Positions 48,655-56,413 of a stretch of 64,000 nucleotides of DNA are shown in pieces (within the stretch, counting starts at the first letter, position 1; each line of letters starts with the position of its first letter). The stretch comes from JAIEPM01 sp964546815 (lineage in GTDB: Bacteria > Cyanobacteriota > Vampirovibrionia > Obscuribacterales > Obscuribacteraceae). The stretch spans positions 58,100 to 122,099 of the forward strand of contig CAZJLR010000017.1 of assembly GCA_964546815.1 (NCBI GenBank), in the 5' to 3' direction. The translations under genes were made by a program, and so were the position numbers. The notes under the pieces were generated by a model. That model saw only the letters and a list, made by a program, of their open reading frames with translations. It did not search any database and was not told the origin of the DNA.

Positions 48655-50754
48655 ATGTCGTTTTCACGCATAATAATCTTGGGTGGCGGCTTTGCAGGCG
48701 TAAGGTGCGCCAGGCTTTTGCGTAAATTGTTGCCGGTTACCGAATATGAAATCGTGCTGTTTAACCGTGAAAATCATATGGTGTTTCACCCCCTGCTTGC
48801 AGAAGTAGCAGGCGCCGCGCTTCAACCAAAAGACGTAGCAGCACCACTGCGACAAATGCTCAGCAATGTCTGGTGCCGTAGCGAAGAAGTTCTAAGCATC
48901 GAATTAGACAAATCGCAAGTTGAATATGAGGCATACGACGGCACAAGAACAAGCATGAATTTTGACCAGCTAGTCATTGCTTCGGGCAACGGTGTCAATC
49001 TCTCTCTAATTCCGGGAATGGAAGACCACGCATTCCCTCTCAAAACCGTTGGCGATGCACTTGCGCTTCAAGCACACATTATGGAGCAAATGGAAAAAGC
49101 CGAAGTCTGCGACGACATCGAAATGAAAAAGCACTACCTTTCATTCATTGTTGTGGGCGGTGGGTTTAGCGGCGTAGAAGTCGCCGGAGAAATTAATGAC
49201 CTGGTGCGCAGAAGCCTGCGTTATTTCCATCATGTCAAAGCTGATTATGTAAGTGTAAATATCGTTCAAAGCAGAGACCAATTATTGCCTGAAGTAAGCC
49301 CCACCCTGCGTGAATTCGCCCGAAAAGAAATGGAGAAAGCGGGCGTCACAGTTTTGTGCAATTCAGTTGCGGCAAAAGTAACACCGCAAGGCATTCTATT
49401 AAAAGATGGCCGCATCTTGCACGGCAACACCATTGTTTGCACCATCGGCACCATCAGTCTGCCATTGATTCAACGCCTTAATGTCAACAAACAGGGGGGA
49501 AGACTCCTCACCGAATCTGATATGAGCCTACCTGGTCATCCAAACGTATGGGCGATTGGCGACTGCGCTGCCATAATCAATCATGCAGACGGCACACTGT
49601 CTCCAACCATCGCACAGTTTGCTGAGCGACAGGGCACTCAAGTTGCCAAAAACATAAAGGCGAGACTAAGCGGACAAAGTACAGCCCGATTTGAATACAA
49701 AATGGCAGGTCAACTTTGCTCAATTGGCGGTCACAAAGCAGTTGCAGAAATAATGGGCTTCAGGCTTTCAGGATTTCTCGCCTGGTTTGTCTGGCGTGGT
49801 GTTTATTTGATGAAACTACCATCATTGCCGCAAAAAATGAAAGTGGGCATCGAATGGATGTGCGACTTGATTTTCCCAAGAACTCTGGCACACCTCAAGG
49901 TAGATCGCTCTAGAAAAATTGCCAAGTCATTTTACGCAGCCGGAGACTTAGTTATCAGAGAAGGCGACTGCGGTTCCGAATTTTTCATAATCGAAGAAGG
50001 TCAAGTTGAAGTATTGAAGAAAATTGAGGACAGACTGGAAGTAGTTGCCGTATTGGGGCCTGGAGATTTCTTCGGAGAAGCAGCGGTGTTAGAACATCGT
50101 CCTCGCAATGCGAATGTACGGGCGCGTACTGACGTGGAAGTGACAGTCCTCGGTTCAAGTGTTTTTTCGCAATTGAGTGGATCATTGGCGCCTTTGCGCG
50201 ATGCAATGATCAAAGCAGCAAAACGCCGAACTAACATTTGGAAAAACCTGGTAGATGTTCGCAAAATACTAGACACCATAAAATTGGAAGAAGTAATCGA
50301 GCCGATTGCGCACGCTCCACTAAGTCCAGAGGTTCACGTGGCTGATGCCATTTCAATGATAAACAAAAACAGACTCGATTTTTGCTGCGTAGTCGACTCG
50401 CAAAAGCAGCTCGTTGGCATAGTGTCCCGCTCAGATCTTCTGCGAGCTATCGAAGTTGCTGCAGCTATGCCAGAAGGCGCAGAAATGAAAATCACCGTAG
50501 CCGACATTATGGGGAAAGAACCGCTAACAATATCTATGAACGAATCAACTGCAGTAGCCACAATGACAATGCGAGAGCACGGATTCAAAACTCTGCCAGT
50601 GGTGGACAATGCGCATAGCCGAATACTAAAAGGATATGTGCGCATCGAAAACATAATGGACAAAATTCTCAGCAAAATGCTGGTTTACGACAAAAAGGAC
50701 CCCGCAAGAAAATCGCCGCGAGTTACAAAGGAAATTCAGAAAGTCAAAGTTTAG
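48655..50754 (+). CDS. Type II NADH dehydrogenase fused to cyclic-nucleotide-binding and CBS domains
   Basis: The 699-residue protein has three parts. Residues about 1-420 are an NDH-2-like flavoprotein: IIILGGGFAGVRCARLL (FAD), SFIVVGGGFSGVEVAGEI (NADH), VWAIGDCAAI and the quinone-site-like PTIAQFAERQG. Residues about 425-530 form a CNB-like domain (FYAAGDLVIREGDCGSEFFIIEEGQVEVL, then GPGDFFGEAAVLEHRPRNANVRA). Residues about 555-680 form a CBS pair (HVADAISMINKNRLDFCCVV, LVGIVSRSDLLRA and KTLPVVDNAHSRILKGYV). Electron entry from NADH to quinones with ligand control is inferred. GAGGGA is 6 bases before the ATG. Confidence 0.9.
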   Translation: MSFSRIIILGGGFAGVRCARLLRKLLPVTEYEIVLFNRENHMVFHPLLAEVAGAALQPKDVAAPLRQMLSNVWCRSEEVLSIELDKSQVEYEAYDGTRTSMNFDQLVIASGNGVNLSLIPGMEDHAFPLKTVGDALALQAHIMEQMEKAEVCDDIEMKKHYLSFIVVGGGFSGVEVAGEINDLVRRSLRYFHHVKADYVSVNIVQSRDQLLPEVSPTLREFARKEMEKAGVTVLCNSVAAKVTPQGILLKDGRILHGNTIVCTIGTISLPLIQRLNVNKQGGRLLTESDMSLPGHPNVWAIGDCAAIINHADGTLSPTIAQFAERQGTQVAKNIKARLSGQSTARFEYKMAGQLCSIGGHKAVAEIMGFRLSGFLAWFVWRGVYLMKLPSLPQKMKVGIEWMCDLIFPRTLAHLKVDRSRKIAKSFYAAGDLVIREGDCGSEFFIIEEGQVEVLKKIEDRLEVVAVLGPGDFFGEAAVLEHRPRNANVRARTDVEVTVLGSSVFSQLSGSLAPLRDAMIKAAKRRTNIWKNLVDVRKILDTIKLEEVIEPIAHAPLSPEVHVADAISMINKNRLDFCCVVDSQKQLVGIVSRSDLLRAIEVAAAMPEGAEMKITVADIMGKEPLTISMNESTAVATMTMREHGFKTLPVVDNAHSRILKGYVRIENIMDKILSKMLVYDKKDPARKSPRVTKEIQKVKV

Positions 50755-50825
50755 ACATTTCTGTACTGCAAGATAGGCACTTTTGGGCATAAAAAGAATA
50801 GTCCTCATCTATTAATAGTGCCAAA

Positions 50826-51494
50826 ATGCGGATATTCATTTACATTGCAGTCCTGGCTTCTTGCTCTTTGAATTTAAGTGCATCGGCACCTCATGCAAAT
50901 GCATCTGAAAAACAAACAACGAAAAAGACCATTTCGCAGCCATTAACTGGATTAATTGATAAATCTCAGCAAACGAAAGTCTTGAAGGCCAAAATCACCC
51001 TACAGCAAAACTTCAAACGTGTTGAAAGACCAGTGTCAGGCAGGCTCGATTCAAGTGCTGGAAAAGCAGCAACAACACTTAAATCAAGCGTTGAAAAACA
51101 AGCATCACCAACGCTTAAATCAAGCCTGCAAATGACAAAAGCCAAAAGAATTCCCATGGCGATCCCGCAGCCAACTACAAATAACCTGATGCAAGACTTC
51201 GAAGGATCTATCACGCATCAACTATCTGGCACAGAACAGACCACGACAAAGTTGACAAAACAGGCAGACCACTGGGTAGGGTCATACCTTTCTACCTATC
51301 ACGACACATACAAGGGCGACCTTGTCGAGAAAGAAGCAAGCCCTGACGGCAGGAACGTGTTGATGCAATGGTCGGATAAATATGGCAAAGGCTGGCTGAG
51401 AATAAGCTTTTCTCCAGACTTGCAAAGATTTAGTGGCACCTGGTACAGCGGCTCAGGCAATTACCAGGGCACTTGGGATGGTATCAGGCACTAA
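50826..51494 (+). CDS. Exported protein of unknown function
   Basis: The 222-residue protein has a signal peptide (FIYIAVLASCSLNLSASAPHAN). A Ser/Thr/Lys-rich, largely disordered part (about 30-120) contains a short repeated block (LKSSVEKQASPTLKSSLQ). The C-terminal 90 residues look like a small beta-domain with Trp/Gly motifs (HWVGSYLSTYHDTYKGD, GTWYSGSGNYQGTWDG). No family was recognised. Its stop codon overlaps the stop of the convergent redoxin gene by 4 bases. No clear ribosome site precedes the ATG. Confidence 0.6.
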   Translation: MRIFIYIAVLASCSLNLSASAPHANASEKQTTKKTISQPLTGLIDKSQQTKVLKAKITLQQNFKRVERPVSGRLDSSAGKAATTLKSSVEKQASPTLKSSLQMTKAKRIPMAIPQPTTNNLMQDFEGSITHQLSGTEQTTTKLTKQADHWVGSYLSTYHDTYKGDLVEKEASPDGRNVLMQWSDKYGKGWLRISFSPDLQRFSGTWYSGSGNYQGTWDGIRH

Positions 51495-52048
51495 GCTTTC
51501 CATTTGATGTTGCAGCCGATGCTGGCTTTTTGATCTGCCGCGACTGGGGCATCTGAAATTACAGCATCCATGGCGGCTCTCAAATCTTTGCCATCACAAG
51601 GAATTGTATTTCCTGGACGGCTATCGTCTAACTGCCCGCGGTATACAAGCTTGCGGTCTTTATCGAAAAGGAAAAAATCGGGAGTACATGCAGCCGTATA
51701 TGCCTTTGCCACGTTTTGTGTCTCGTCATAACACAAGGGATAGTTAAGTGGCAGAGTCTCTGCAAATTCTTTCAATTTTTCCGGTGAATCATCTGGATAT
51801 GCGACGGCATCATTGCTAGAGATTGCGACAATACCGATGTCTTTATTTGCATAGTCTTTTCCGAGTTTAGACAATTCACTTTGAATGTGCTTCACGTAAG
51901 GGCAATGCTTGCAAATGAACATTACAAGCAGAGCTTTATTTGCAGCAAAGTCTTTAAGTCCAACATGCTTTCCGGTTACTACATCTGGAAGTTTGAAATC
52001 TGGGGCTTGTGTGCCCAGTGGAAGCATAGTAGAGCTAGTGAGTGCCAT
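51491..52048 (-). CDS. Thioredoxin-fold redoxin, AhpC/TSA family
   Basis: The 185-residue protein has a thioredoxin fold with GTQAPDFKLPDVVTGK, then ALLVMFICKHCPYVKHIQSEL, where CKHC is a CxxC active site. Later blocks include VAISSNDAVAYPDDSPEKL and TPDFFLFDKDRKLVYRGQLDDSRPGN. This is the widespread cytoplasmic redoxin group with a CKHCP motif and Pro-Asp insertion. It probably reduces disulphides or peroxides; the partner is unknown. GGAGAGG lies before ATG 52048. Additional cysteines at TAACTP and IGCNIKW may be structural or regulatory. Confidence 0.9.
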   Translation of the reverse strand: MALTSSTMLPLGTQAPDFKLPDVVTGKHVGLKDFAANKALLVMFICKHCPYVKHIQSELSKLGKDYANKDIGIVAISSNDAVAYPDDSPEKLKEFAETLPLNYPLCYDETQNVAKAYTAACTPDFFLFDKDRKLVYRGQLDDSRPGNTIPCDGKDLRAAMDAVISDAPVAADQKASIGCNIKWKA

Positions 52049-52233
52049 CAGACCTCTCCAAATCAGTTTTGTCAGCGCCTATTTTAGCAGGGGCGAGCTT
52101 CGCATCTCAAGCAACGCTGATAGACCATCGACGGCCAATCAGCTTGCGCTGTCAATGGTCTACAACTGTTTACCCAAGGAACCGCCAGAATGATTCTGCG
52201 TCCCCATCAGCACAAACAGAGGGAGGAACTCCA

Positions 52234-52578
52234 ATGAGTAAGGCAAAGAATAGAAAACATGCACATCAAAATGTGAATGACGGCTGTGTGAAGCATGAGT
52301 ACGAAGGTGAGATGGAGCACAGACTAAAAGACATCGGCCACAGAATTGACGAGTTTCTAAACAAAGCAGACGAGAAAACAACATCTACTTTAGAGTCAAT
52401 AAAATCGAAGAAGGAAAAAGCAAGTACTACTCTAAGTGATATGAAAGGTGCCTCGCAAGAAGCATGGACTGAGCTTAAACAAGGCATGGACCGCGCCTGG
52501 GAAGAGCTTACTGTTGCTTTTGATGAAATTAGTACTGCTTCTGAAAAAGCAGCATCTAAATTCAGTAAATCTGCGTAG
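52234..52578 (+). CDS. sll1863-like coiled-coil stress protein
   Basis: The 114-residue protein is hydrophilic and helical: YEGEMEHRLKDIGHRIDEFLNKADEKTTSTLESIKSKKEKA, then GASQEAWTELKQGMDRAWEELTVAFDEI. This resembles the sll1863 stress-response family of cyanobacteria and relatives, in which an N-terminal coiled coil is followed by a W-containing amphipathic helix. Its function is unknown. A strong GGAGG site 7 bases before the ATG sets the start at 52234. A hairpin follows the stop codon, and the next gene is convergent. Confidence 0.75.
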   Translation: MSKAKNRKHAHQNVNDGCVKHEYEGEMEHRLKDIGHRIDEFLNKADEKTTSTLESIKSKKEKASTTLSDMKGASQEAWTELKQGMDRAWEELTVAFDEISTASEKAASKFSKSA

Positions 52579-52580
52579 TC

Positions 52581-52601
52581 AAAATAGTAAAAAACTATTT
52601 T
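52581..52601. terminator. Bidirectional intrinsic terminator
   Basis: AAAATAGT (52581-52588) and ACTATTTT (52594-52601) pair perfectly around five A residues, with T-rich sequence after the 3' arm. It ends the sll1863-like gene and overlaps the stop of the convergent C26-type gene. Confidence 0.7.
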
Positions 52602-53428
52602 TGTGCAAGTCTTGTTTTATGATGCGCAGCAGCGCGTTTTACAAATTCGCCAAATAGTTTTTGATTGCTGTCGAAATCCCTTTCGGGGTGCCATTGAACA
52701 CCGACAACAAATCGCTCGCCATTGCGCTCGACCGCTTCAACCAATCCATCCTCAGATTTGGCAGTCACATTGATACCATTTCCTGGTTTATCGATGCATT
52801 GGTGGTGAGAAGTCACAACAGACAAGTGGGTCTGACCTAGCGCAGTGGCGAGCTTGCATCCTTCATTTATATCGACAGCGTGCTTGTTGAACCCTTCTGT
52901 CCATCCATGAGGGCTGGCATGTTTTATCTTCGACTCGGGCTTGAGCGAAGGTATGTCTTGAGTCAGCGTTCCACCGGAAGAAATGTTCAAAGCCTGGCAG
53001 CCTGCGCAAATTCCGAGGAATGGAATTGACTCGTCAGCCAGTGCAGTTTTGGCCAAAACCATATCGAAAGCAGCGCGCGACGGTTTCATTTTGGAAATCG
53101 AAGGATGAGGTTCTTGATTGTATAGCGCAGGTGGATAGTCAGCACCGCCAATCATCATCACAGCGTCCAACTGAGGCATGATGCAGGCTAAATCAGACTC
53201 GGACATCGGCGGCAGTAAGAGCGGAATTCCTCCAGACTTTCTAATTGCATCGAGGTACTGACTGTTGATACTTGTGTATTCAGGCTTGTCACCATCAACG
53301 TCAGTGTTTATTCCAATGATTGGTTTTTGCGCAGAACTTAGATCTTCAGCTGAAGAAAAATTTTGTAGCGCAAAACAGCTTGCTATAGACAGAGCGAAAG
53401 AAACAAGCACTTTAGAAGATACGTTCAT
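52595..53428 (-). CDS. Exported class I glutamine amidotransferase-fold hydrolase (peptidase C26/PuuD-like)
   Basis: The 277-residue protein has the gamma-glutamyl hydrolase fold: IIGINTDVDGDKPEYTSINSQYLDAIRKSGGIPLLLPP, MIGGADYPPALY, and LGICAGCQALNISSGGTLTQDI with nucleophile Cys141. VVTSHHQCID, FVVGVQWHPERDF and the acid after HP follow. The usual GxCRGxQ has Ala instead of Arg (GICAGCQ). It begins with a signal peptide (VLVSFALSIASCFALQNF), whereas PuuD enzymes are usually cytoplasmic. It probably cleaves gamma-glutamyl amides in the periplasm (inference). Confidence 0.88.
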   Translation of the reverse strand: MNVSSKVLVSFALSIASCFALQNFSSAEDLSSAQKPIIGINTDVDGDKPEYTSINSQYLDAIRKSGGIPLLLPPMSESDLACIMPQLDAVMMIGGADYPPALYNQEPHPSISKMKPSRAAFDMVLAKTALADESIPFLGICAGCQALNISSGGTLTQDIPSLKPESKIKHASPHGWTEGFNKHAVDINEGCKLATALGQTHLSVVTSHHQCIDKPGNGINVTAKSEDGLVEAVERNGERFVVGVQWHPERDFDSNQKLFGEFVKRAAAHHKTRLAQK

Positions 53429-53523
53429 TTTTCATTTCCAATTCGGCAGCTATTAACCACAGTGGCAATCAACAATGTTCTGGGCAGGCGACTATTGTCT
53501 CATCTTGAAGGCTGTAAATAATA

Positions 53524-53551
53524 GAAGCTCGTCCAAATATGAACGAGCTTC
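53524..53551 (-). terminator. Intrinsic terminator for the SDR gene
   Basis: GAAGCTCGT (53524-53532) and ACGAGCTTC (53543-53551) pair perfectly around a 10-base loop. Read on the minus strand, the hairpin is followed by TATTATTT. It lies 29 bases after the SDR stop codon. Confidence 0.7.
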
Positions 53552-53580
53552 AAATGAAATAGGACTGATTAACGAATCAA

Positions 53581-54360
53581 TTAGCCCTTGAGACCACCGT
53601 CGACATCTATGGTCTGTCCAGTTACCCAGCGCCCGTCTTCTGAAGCCAGAAAAGCAACTGCGGCTGCAATATCATCCGGCTCGCCCATTCTGCCAAGTGC
53701 GGTTTTCTCGATGAATTGCTTTTTGCCTTCTTCCGGCACGCCATTGTTCAGCATGTCTGTCGTTGTGCTGCCGGGAGCGACGCCATTTACGGTGATGCGT
53801 CTTGCACCGAGTTCTTGAGCCCAAATTCTGGTGAGTGTATTTAGCGCTGCCTTTGTTGCAGAATATACACTTGCGCCTGCCATCGAATGGTGCGCAGCAA
53901 CTGAAGAAATATTGATAATGCGTCCACCATCGGAGAGTTTTTTCAAAGCTGCTGTGGTTGTAGCGATAACACCCTTCACATTCACGTCGAAAACGCGTTC
54001 GTAGTGCTGCACATCAATTTGTTCAAGTGCTGCCATTTCAAAAACGCCGGCATTGTTTACCAAAATATCTAGTTTGCCAGTGGACTTAATTACTTCATCG
54101 ATGAGAGCTTGTGAGTCGGCTGCTGAAGCGGCATTAGCCTTGAAGGCATACGCTTTTACTCCCAGCTCATTGATTTTATTTAGAACCTGATCTGCAGCAT
54201 TTTTGTTGCTGACATAACTTATTGCTACGGTTGCGCCTTCTTCTGCAAGTCTCAGTGCGATGCCGGCACCGATACCACGTGAGCCACCGGTCACGAGCGC
54301 TACTTTCCCTTCAAGGCGTTTTGCCAGGGCGCCTTCTTTCTTGGTCTGAACTGCTGTCAT
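53581..54360 (-). CDS. Short-chain dehydrogenase/reductase
   Basis: The 259-residue protein is a classical SDR: VALVTGGSRGIGAGIALRLAEEG (cofactor loop TGxxxGIG), NNAGVFEMAALEQ, NISSVAAHHSMAGASVYSATKAAL (catalytic Ser, Tyr and Lys), NGVAPGSTTTDML and the C-terminal GRWVTGQTIDVDGGL. It should be a cytoplasmic NAD(P)-dependent oxidoreductase; the substrate is unknown. GGAGG 8 bases upstream fixes ATG 54360, though the frame stays open to 54474. A TetR-type inverted repeat 55-70 bases upstream suggests repression by a regulator not encoded in this window. Confidence 0.92.
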   Translation of the reverse strand: MTAVQTKKEGALAKRLEGKVALVTGGSRGIGAGIALRLAEEGATVAISYVSNKNAADQVLNKINELGVKAYAFKANAASAADSQALIDEVIKSTGKLDILVNNAGVFEMAALEQIDVQHYERVFDVNVKGVIATTTAALKKLSDGGRIINISSVAAHHSMAGASVYSATKAALNTLTRIWAQELGARRITVNGVAPGSTTTDMLNNGVPEEGKKQFIEKTALGRMGEPDDIAAAVAFLASEDGRWVTGQTIDVDGGLKG

Positions 54361-54736
54361 TGGAAATTCCTCCAGAACTGTTTCATCGATAGGGGACGAT
54401 TGATACAAACATAGTAGACCGGTCGGTTTAGTTTTGTCAACACTCCGCTTCACGAAACGCAGAATTGGACGCAAATGCTATCTAGTATTATCTTTTCGGG
54501 ATCTGGCAGGACACGACGGCGCCCGAGGGGGAAGAATATTTCTCCAAGATTAATTTGAAGAATGCGGCTTTGCCGCCAACTGTATAAATCCACATTGGCC
54601 CATTAAGCTCGACGCACAATAATGTAGTTCGGGAAAGGGTAATTCACCTGATTGGGCTGCTTAATCAAAAGACTTCGGCTGAAATTGATTGCCGGGGTTC
54701 AGGAAGGGCAGCGAGTTTCAATCAGGGAAATTTACT
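54361..54736. other. Divergent intergenic region
   Basis: This 376-base region separates the SDR gene from the KGTDA-repeat gene. Besides the TetR-type operator (54415-54430) it has a small hairpin, GCGGC TTT GCCGC at 54564-54576, in the probable leader of the rightward gene. No RNA gene or further coding sequence was recognised. Confidence 0.35.
54415..54430. promoter_or_regulatory. Probable TetR-family operator upstream of the SDR gene
   Basis: TAGACCG GT CGGTTTA is an inverted repeat with 7-base arms and one mismatch. It closely follows the TAGACCG-N2-CGGTCTA pattern that occurs at TetR-family-controlled SDR genes. It lies 55-70 bases before the SDR start codon, where a promoter would be. 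No TetR gene is present nearby. Confidence 0.55.
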
Positions 54737-56245
54737 ATGTCAGACACCATCAGTCCTTGGGACAAAGCAGTACCAAAACCAGATGTAAACCAAGAATCTG
54801 GCAAGGACGATGCGTCCAGGAATATATTCAATCCACTGCAGCTGCTGAATGAAGGCGCAAAAGCAGTTAAAGATTATGGTTCAAAAATCGCTGAGCAATC
54901 AAATAAAACAAGCGAGCTTCTTTTTCCATCGATTTACGACAACAAACAAGGTGCAAAGGTTGGCGCCGACGTTAAGGGTGCTGATGCGAAAGGCACTGAC
55001 ACAAAAGGCACTGACACAAAAGGCACAGATGCAAAAGGCACAGATGCAAAAGGCACAGATGCAAAAGGCACCGACGCTAAAGGCACTGATGCAAAAGGCA
55101 CTAACACTAAAGGCGCCGATGCTAAAGGGAGCGATGCGATAGACGCGAAAGTTGCTCCAAAACCCGCAGAACAGAAAGCGGCAGACACTCCAACTCCAGC
55201 CAAAGCAGACCAACAAAAACCAGCTGTAGAAAAAGCACCAGATAAAGCCCCACAAGAGAGATCAGTACTGAAGACAAAACCGGCAGAACAAGCAACCTCG
55301 CCTGCAGAAACGAAGCTCGTAGCAGCACACAAGGAAATCGCTGGAAAAGTAATTGATCATATCGTCGATTCGAAAAATCCAGTAAGTGATTTAAAAGCAG
55401 CGCTCGGCAAACTCGACAATTTGAAAGACGCCACCGTAACTAGCAACGGTCGCAGCAGCCATGTCGAAGTCCACCTGAAAGAAGGCAAAGACAGCGCTCC
55501 TCCGAACATACAACAAAGAGGCTTCCGACCAGTCTCAAGTCACACTGGCACAACGTTGAATTTTGATCTCACACATCATGCAAATGGCGTAAGCCTTTCA
55601 AGAATGAGCGGTTTTTCTTCGACAGTATTAGGACCATTAGGCAACTTGAGACATAGTGAAACCACAGGCTTGTTTATCGGAAAAGACAGCTCAGGCACTC
55701 CATACGTCAACACTCAATCAGATTTACATTTGCGTCGCAGAATAGTTTCAAGCTCAACAACGCTTCGAGAAAATCAATTCCCGGCAGACAGCCCGATGAG
55801 AAAATTGATGCATCAACCGGACGCATTGGAAGATGTGAGCAAGTCTTTGCGCATGTTCCAAGACACTAGCGATTTGAAAAAGCTAGACATAAAAAACAAT
55901 AACGGCAATTTCGATGTTAGCTCAGAAGCTGCAAATGCCAAACATGTCGAGTTGAATTTCAAGCCCAAAGACTCTTTGTTGCCATTGACAGTCAAGTCTT
56001 TGGATATTGACAAAAAACTTTCAGCATCACTCGTGCAGGAAAATGATGCAATTAGCCTGGATAAAATTGCTGGTTTAACAGTCAACATTGACCTGGCCGG
56101 AATGAAGATGAGTCTCAATCCAAGCAAAGTTTCACTGGTAAACGACGCAGTAAAAATGGAATTGAAAAATCCTAGCGATGGCAGAGTAATGCCTCTCACT
56201 ATTCCTATTGCAAAACTAAAAGAGGCAGCACAAAAGAGAAAATAG
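54737..56245 (+). CDS. Unknown protein with KGTDA pentapeptide repeats
   Basis: The 502-residue protein starts MSDTISPWDKAVP with AGGGA at a 9-base spacing. Residues about 80-134 consist of eleven tandem pentapeptides of the form KG(T/A/S)(D/N)(A/T). A Pro/Lys/Ala-rich linker follows (to about 200). The C-terminal 300 residues form an unrecognised, apparently beta-rich domain (NGRSSHVEVHLKEGKD, GTTLNFDLTHHANGVSLSRM, HVELNFKPKDSLLPLTVKSL). No signal peptide or membrane helix is seen. A hydrophilic surface or structural protein is possible. The domain arrangement (short N-terminus, linker, C-terminal domain) resembles the LysM-RlpA gene at 36.1 kb. Confidence 0.7.
   Translation: MSDTISPWDKAVPKPDVNQESGKDDASRNIFNPLQLLNEGAKAVKDYGSKIAEQSNKTSELLFPSIYDNKQGAKVGADVKGADAKGTDTKGTDTKGTDAKGTDAKGTDAKGTDAKGTDAKGTNTKGADAKGSDAIDAKVAPKPAEQKAADTPTPAKADQQKPAVEKAPDKAPQERSVLKTKPAEQATSPAETKLVAAHKEIAGKVIDHIVDSKNPVSDLKAALGKLDNLKDATVTSNGRSSHVEVHLKEGKDSAPPNIQQRGFRPVSSHTGTTLNFDLTHHANGVSLSRMSGFSSTVLGPLGNLRHSETTGLFIGKDSSGTPYVNTQSDLHLRRRIVSSSTTLRENQFPADSPMRKLMHQPDALEDVSKSLRMFQDTSDLKKLDIKNNNGNFDVSSEAANAKHVELNFKPKDSLLPLTVKSLDIDKKLSASLVQENDAISLDKIAGLTVNIDLAGMKMSLNPSKVSLVNDAVKMELKNPSDGRVMPLTIPIAKLKEAAQKRK
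54974..55138 (+). repeat. 15-base coding tandem repeat
   Basis: Eleven in-frame 15-base units encode KGADA, KGTDT, KGTDT, five KGTDA, KGTNT, KGADA and KGSDA. The central units are nearly identical (AAAGGCACAGATGCA type), while the ends have diverged. The frame-preserving length suggests expansion and contraction by slippage or recombination without loss of function. Confidence 0.85.
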
Positions 56246-56413
56246 GTACAATTCACGATAACGAGAACAGTCTCGACATGAGACGCGTTTCAGGCGGCAA
56301 GCTTATTCCTGCTTCATTTCGAAGCATTGCTCCGTCTTGATGCGTAGTTTTCTCCTTGGCTAAAAGTGTCAGCATGGCTTAACTGAAGTTGTGACCAAGC
56401 TGGTGCAACAAAA

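Noticed and set aside
54974..55138. Possible CRISPR-like array
   Set aside because: The repeats are contiguous 15-base coding units without spacers and keep a reading frame.
54934..55332. Minus-strand open frame over the KGTDA repeats
   Set aside because: It is composed of the reverse reading of the 15-base repeat, giving an artificial SVPFA-type repeat; the plus frame has a ribosome site and a sensible domain after it.
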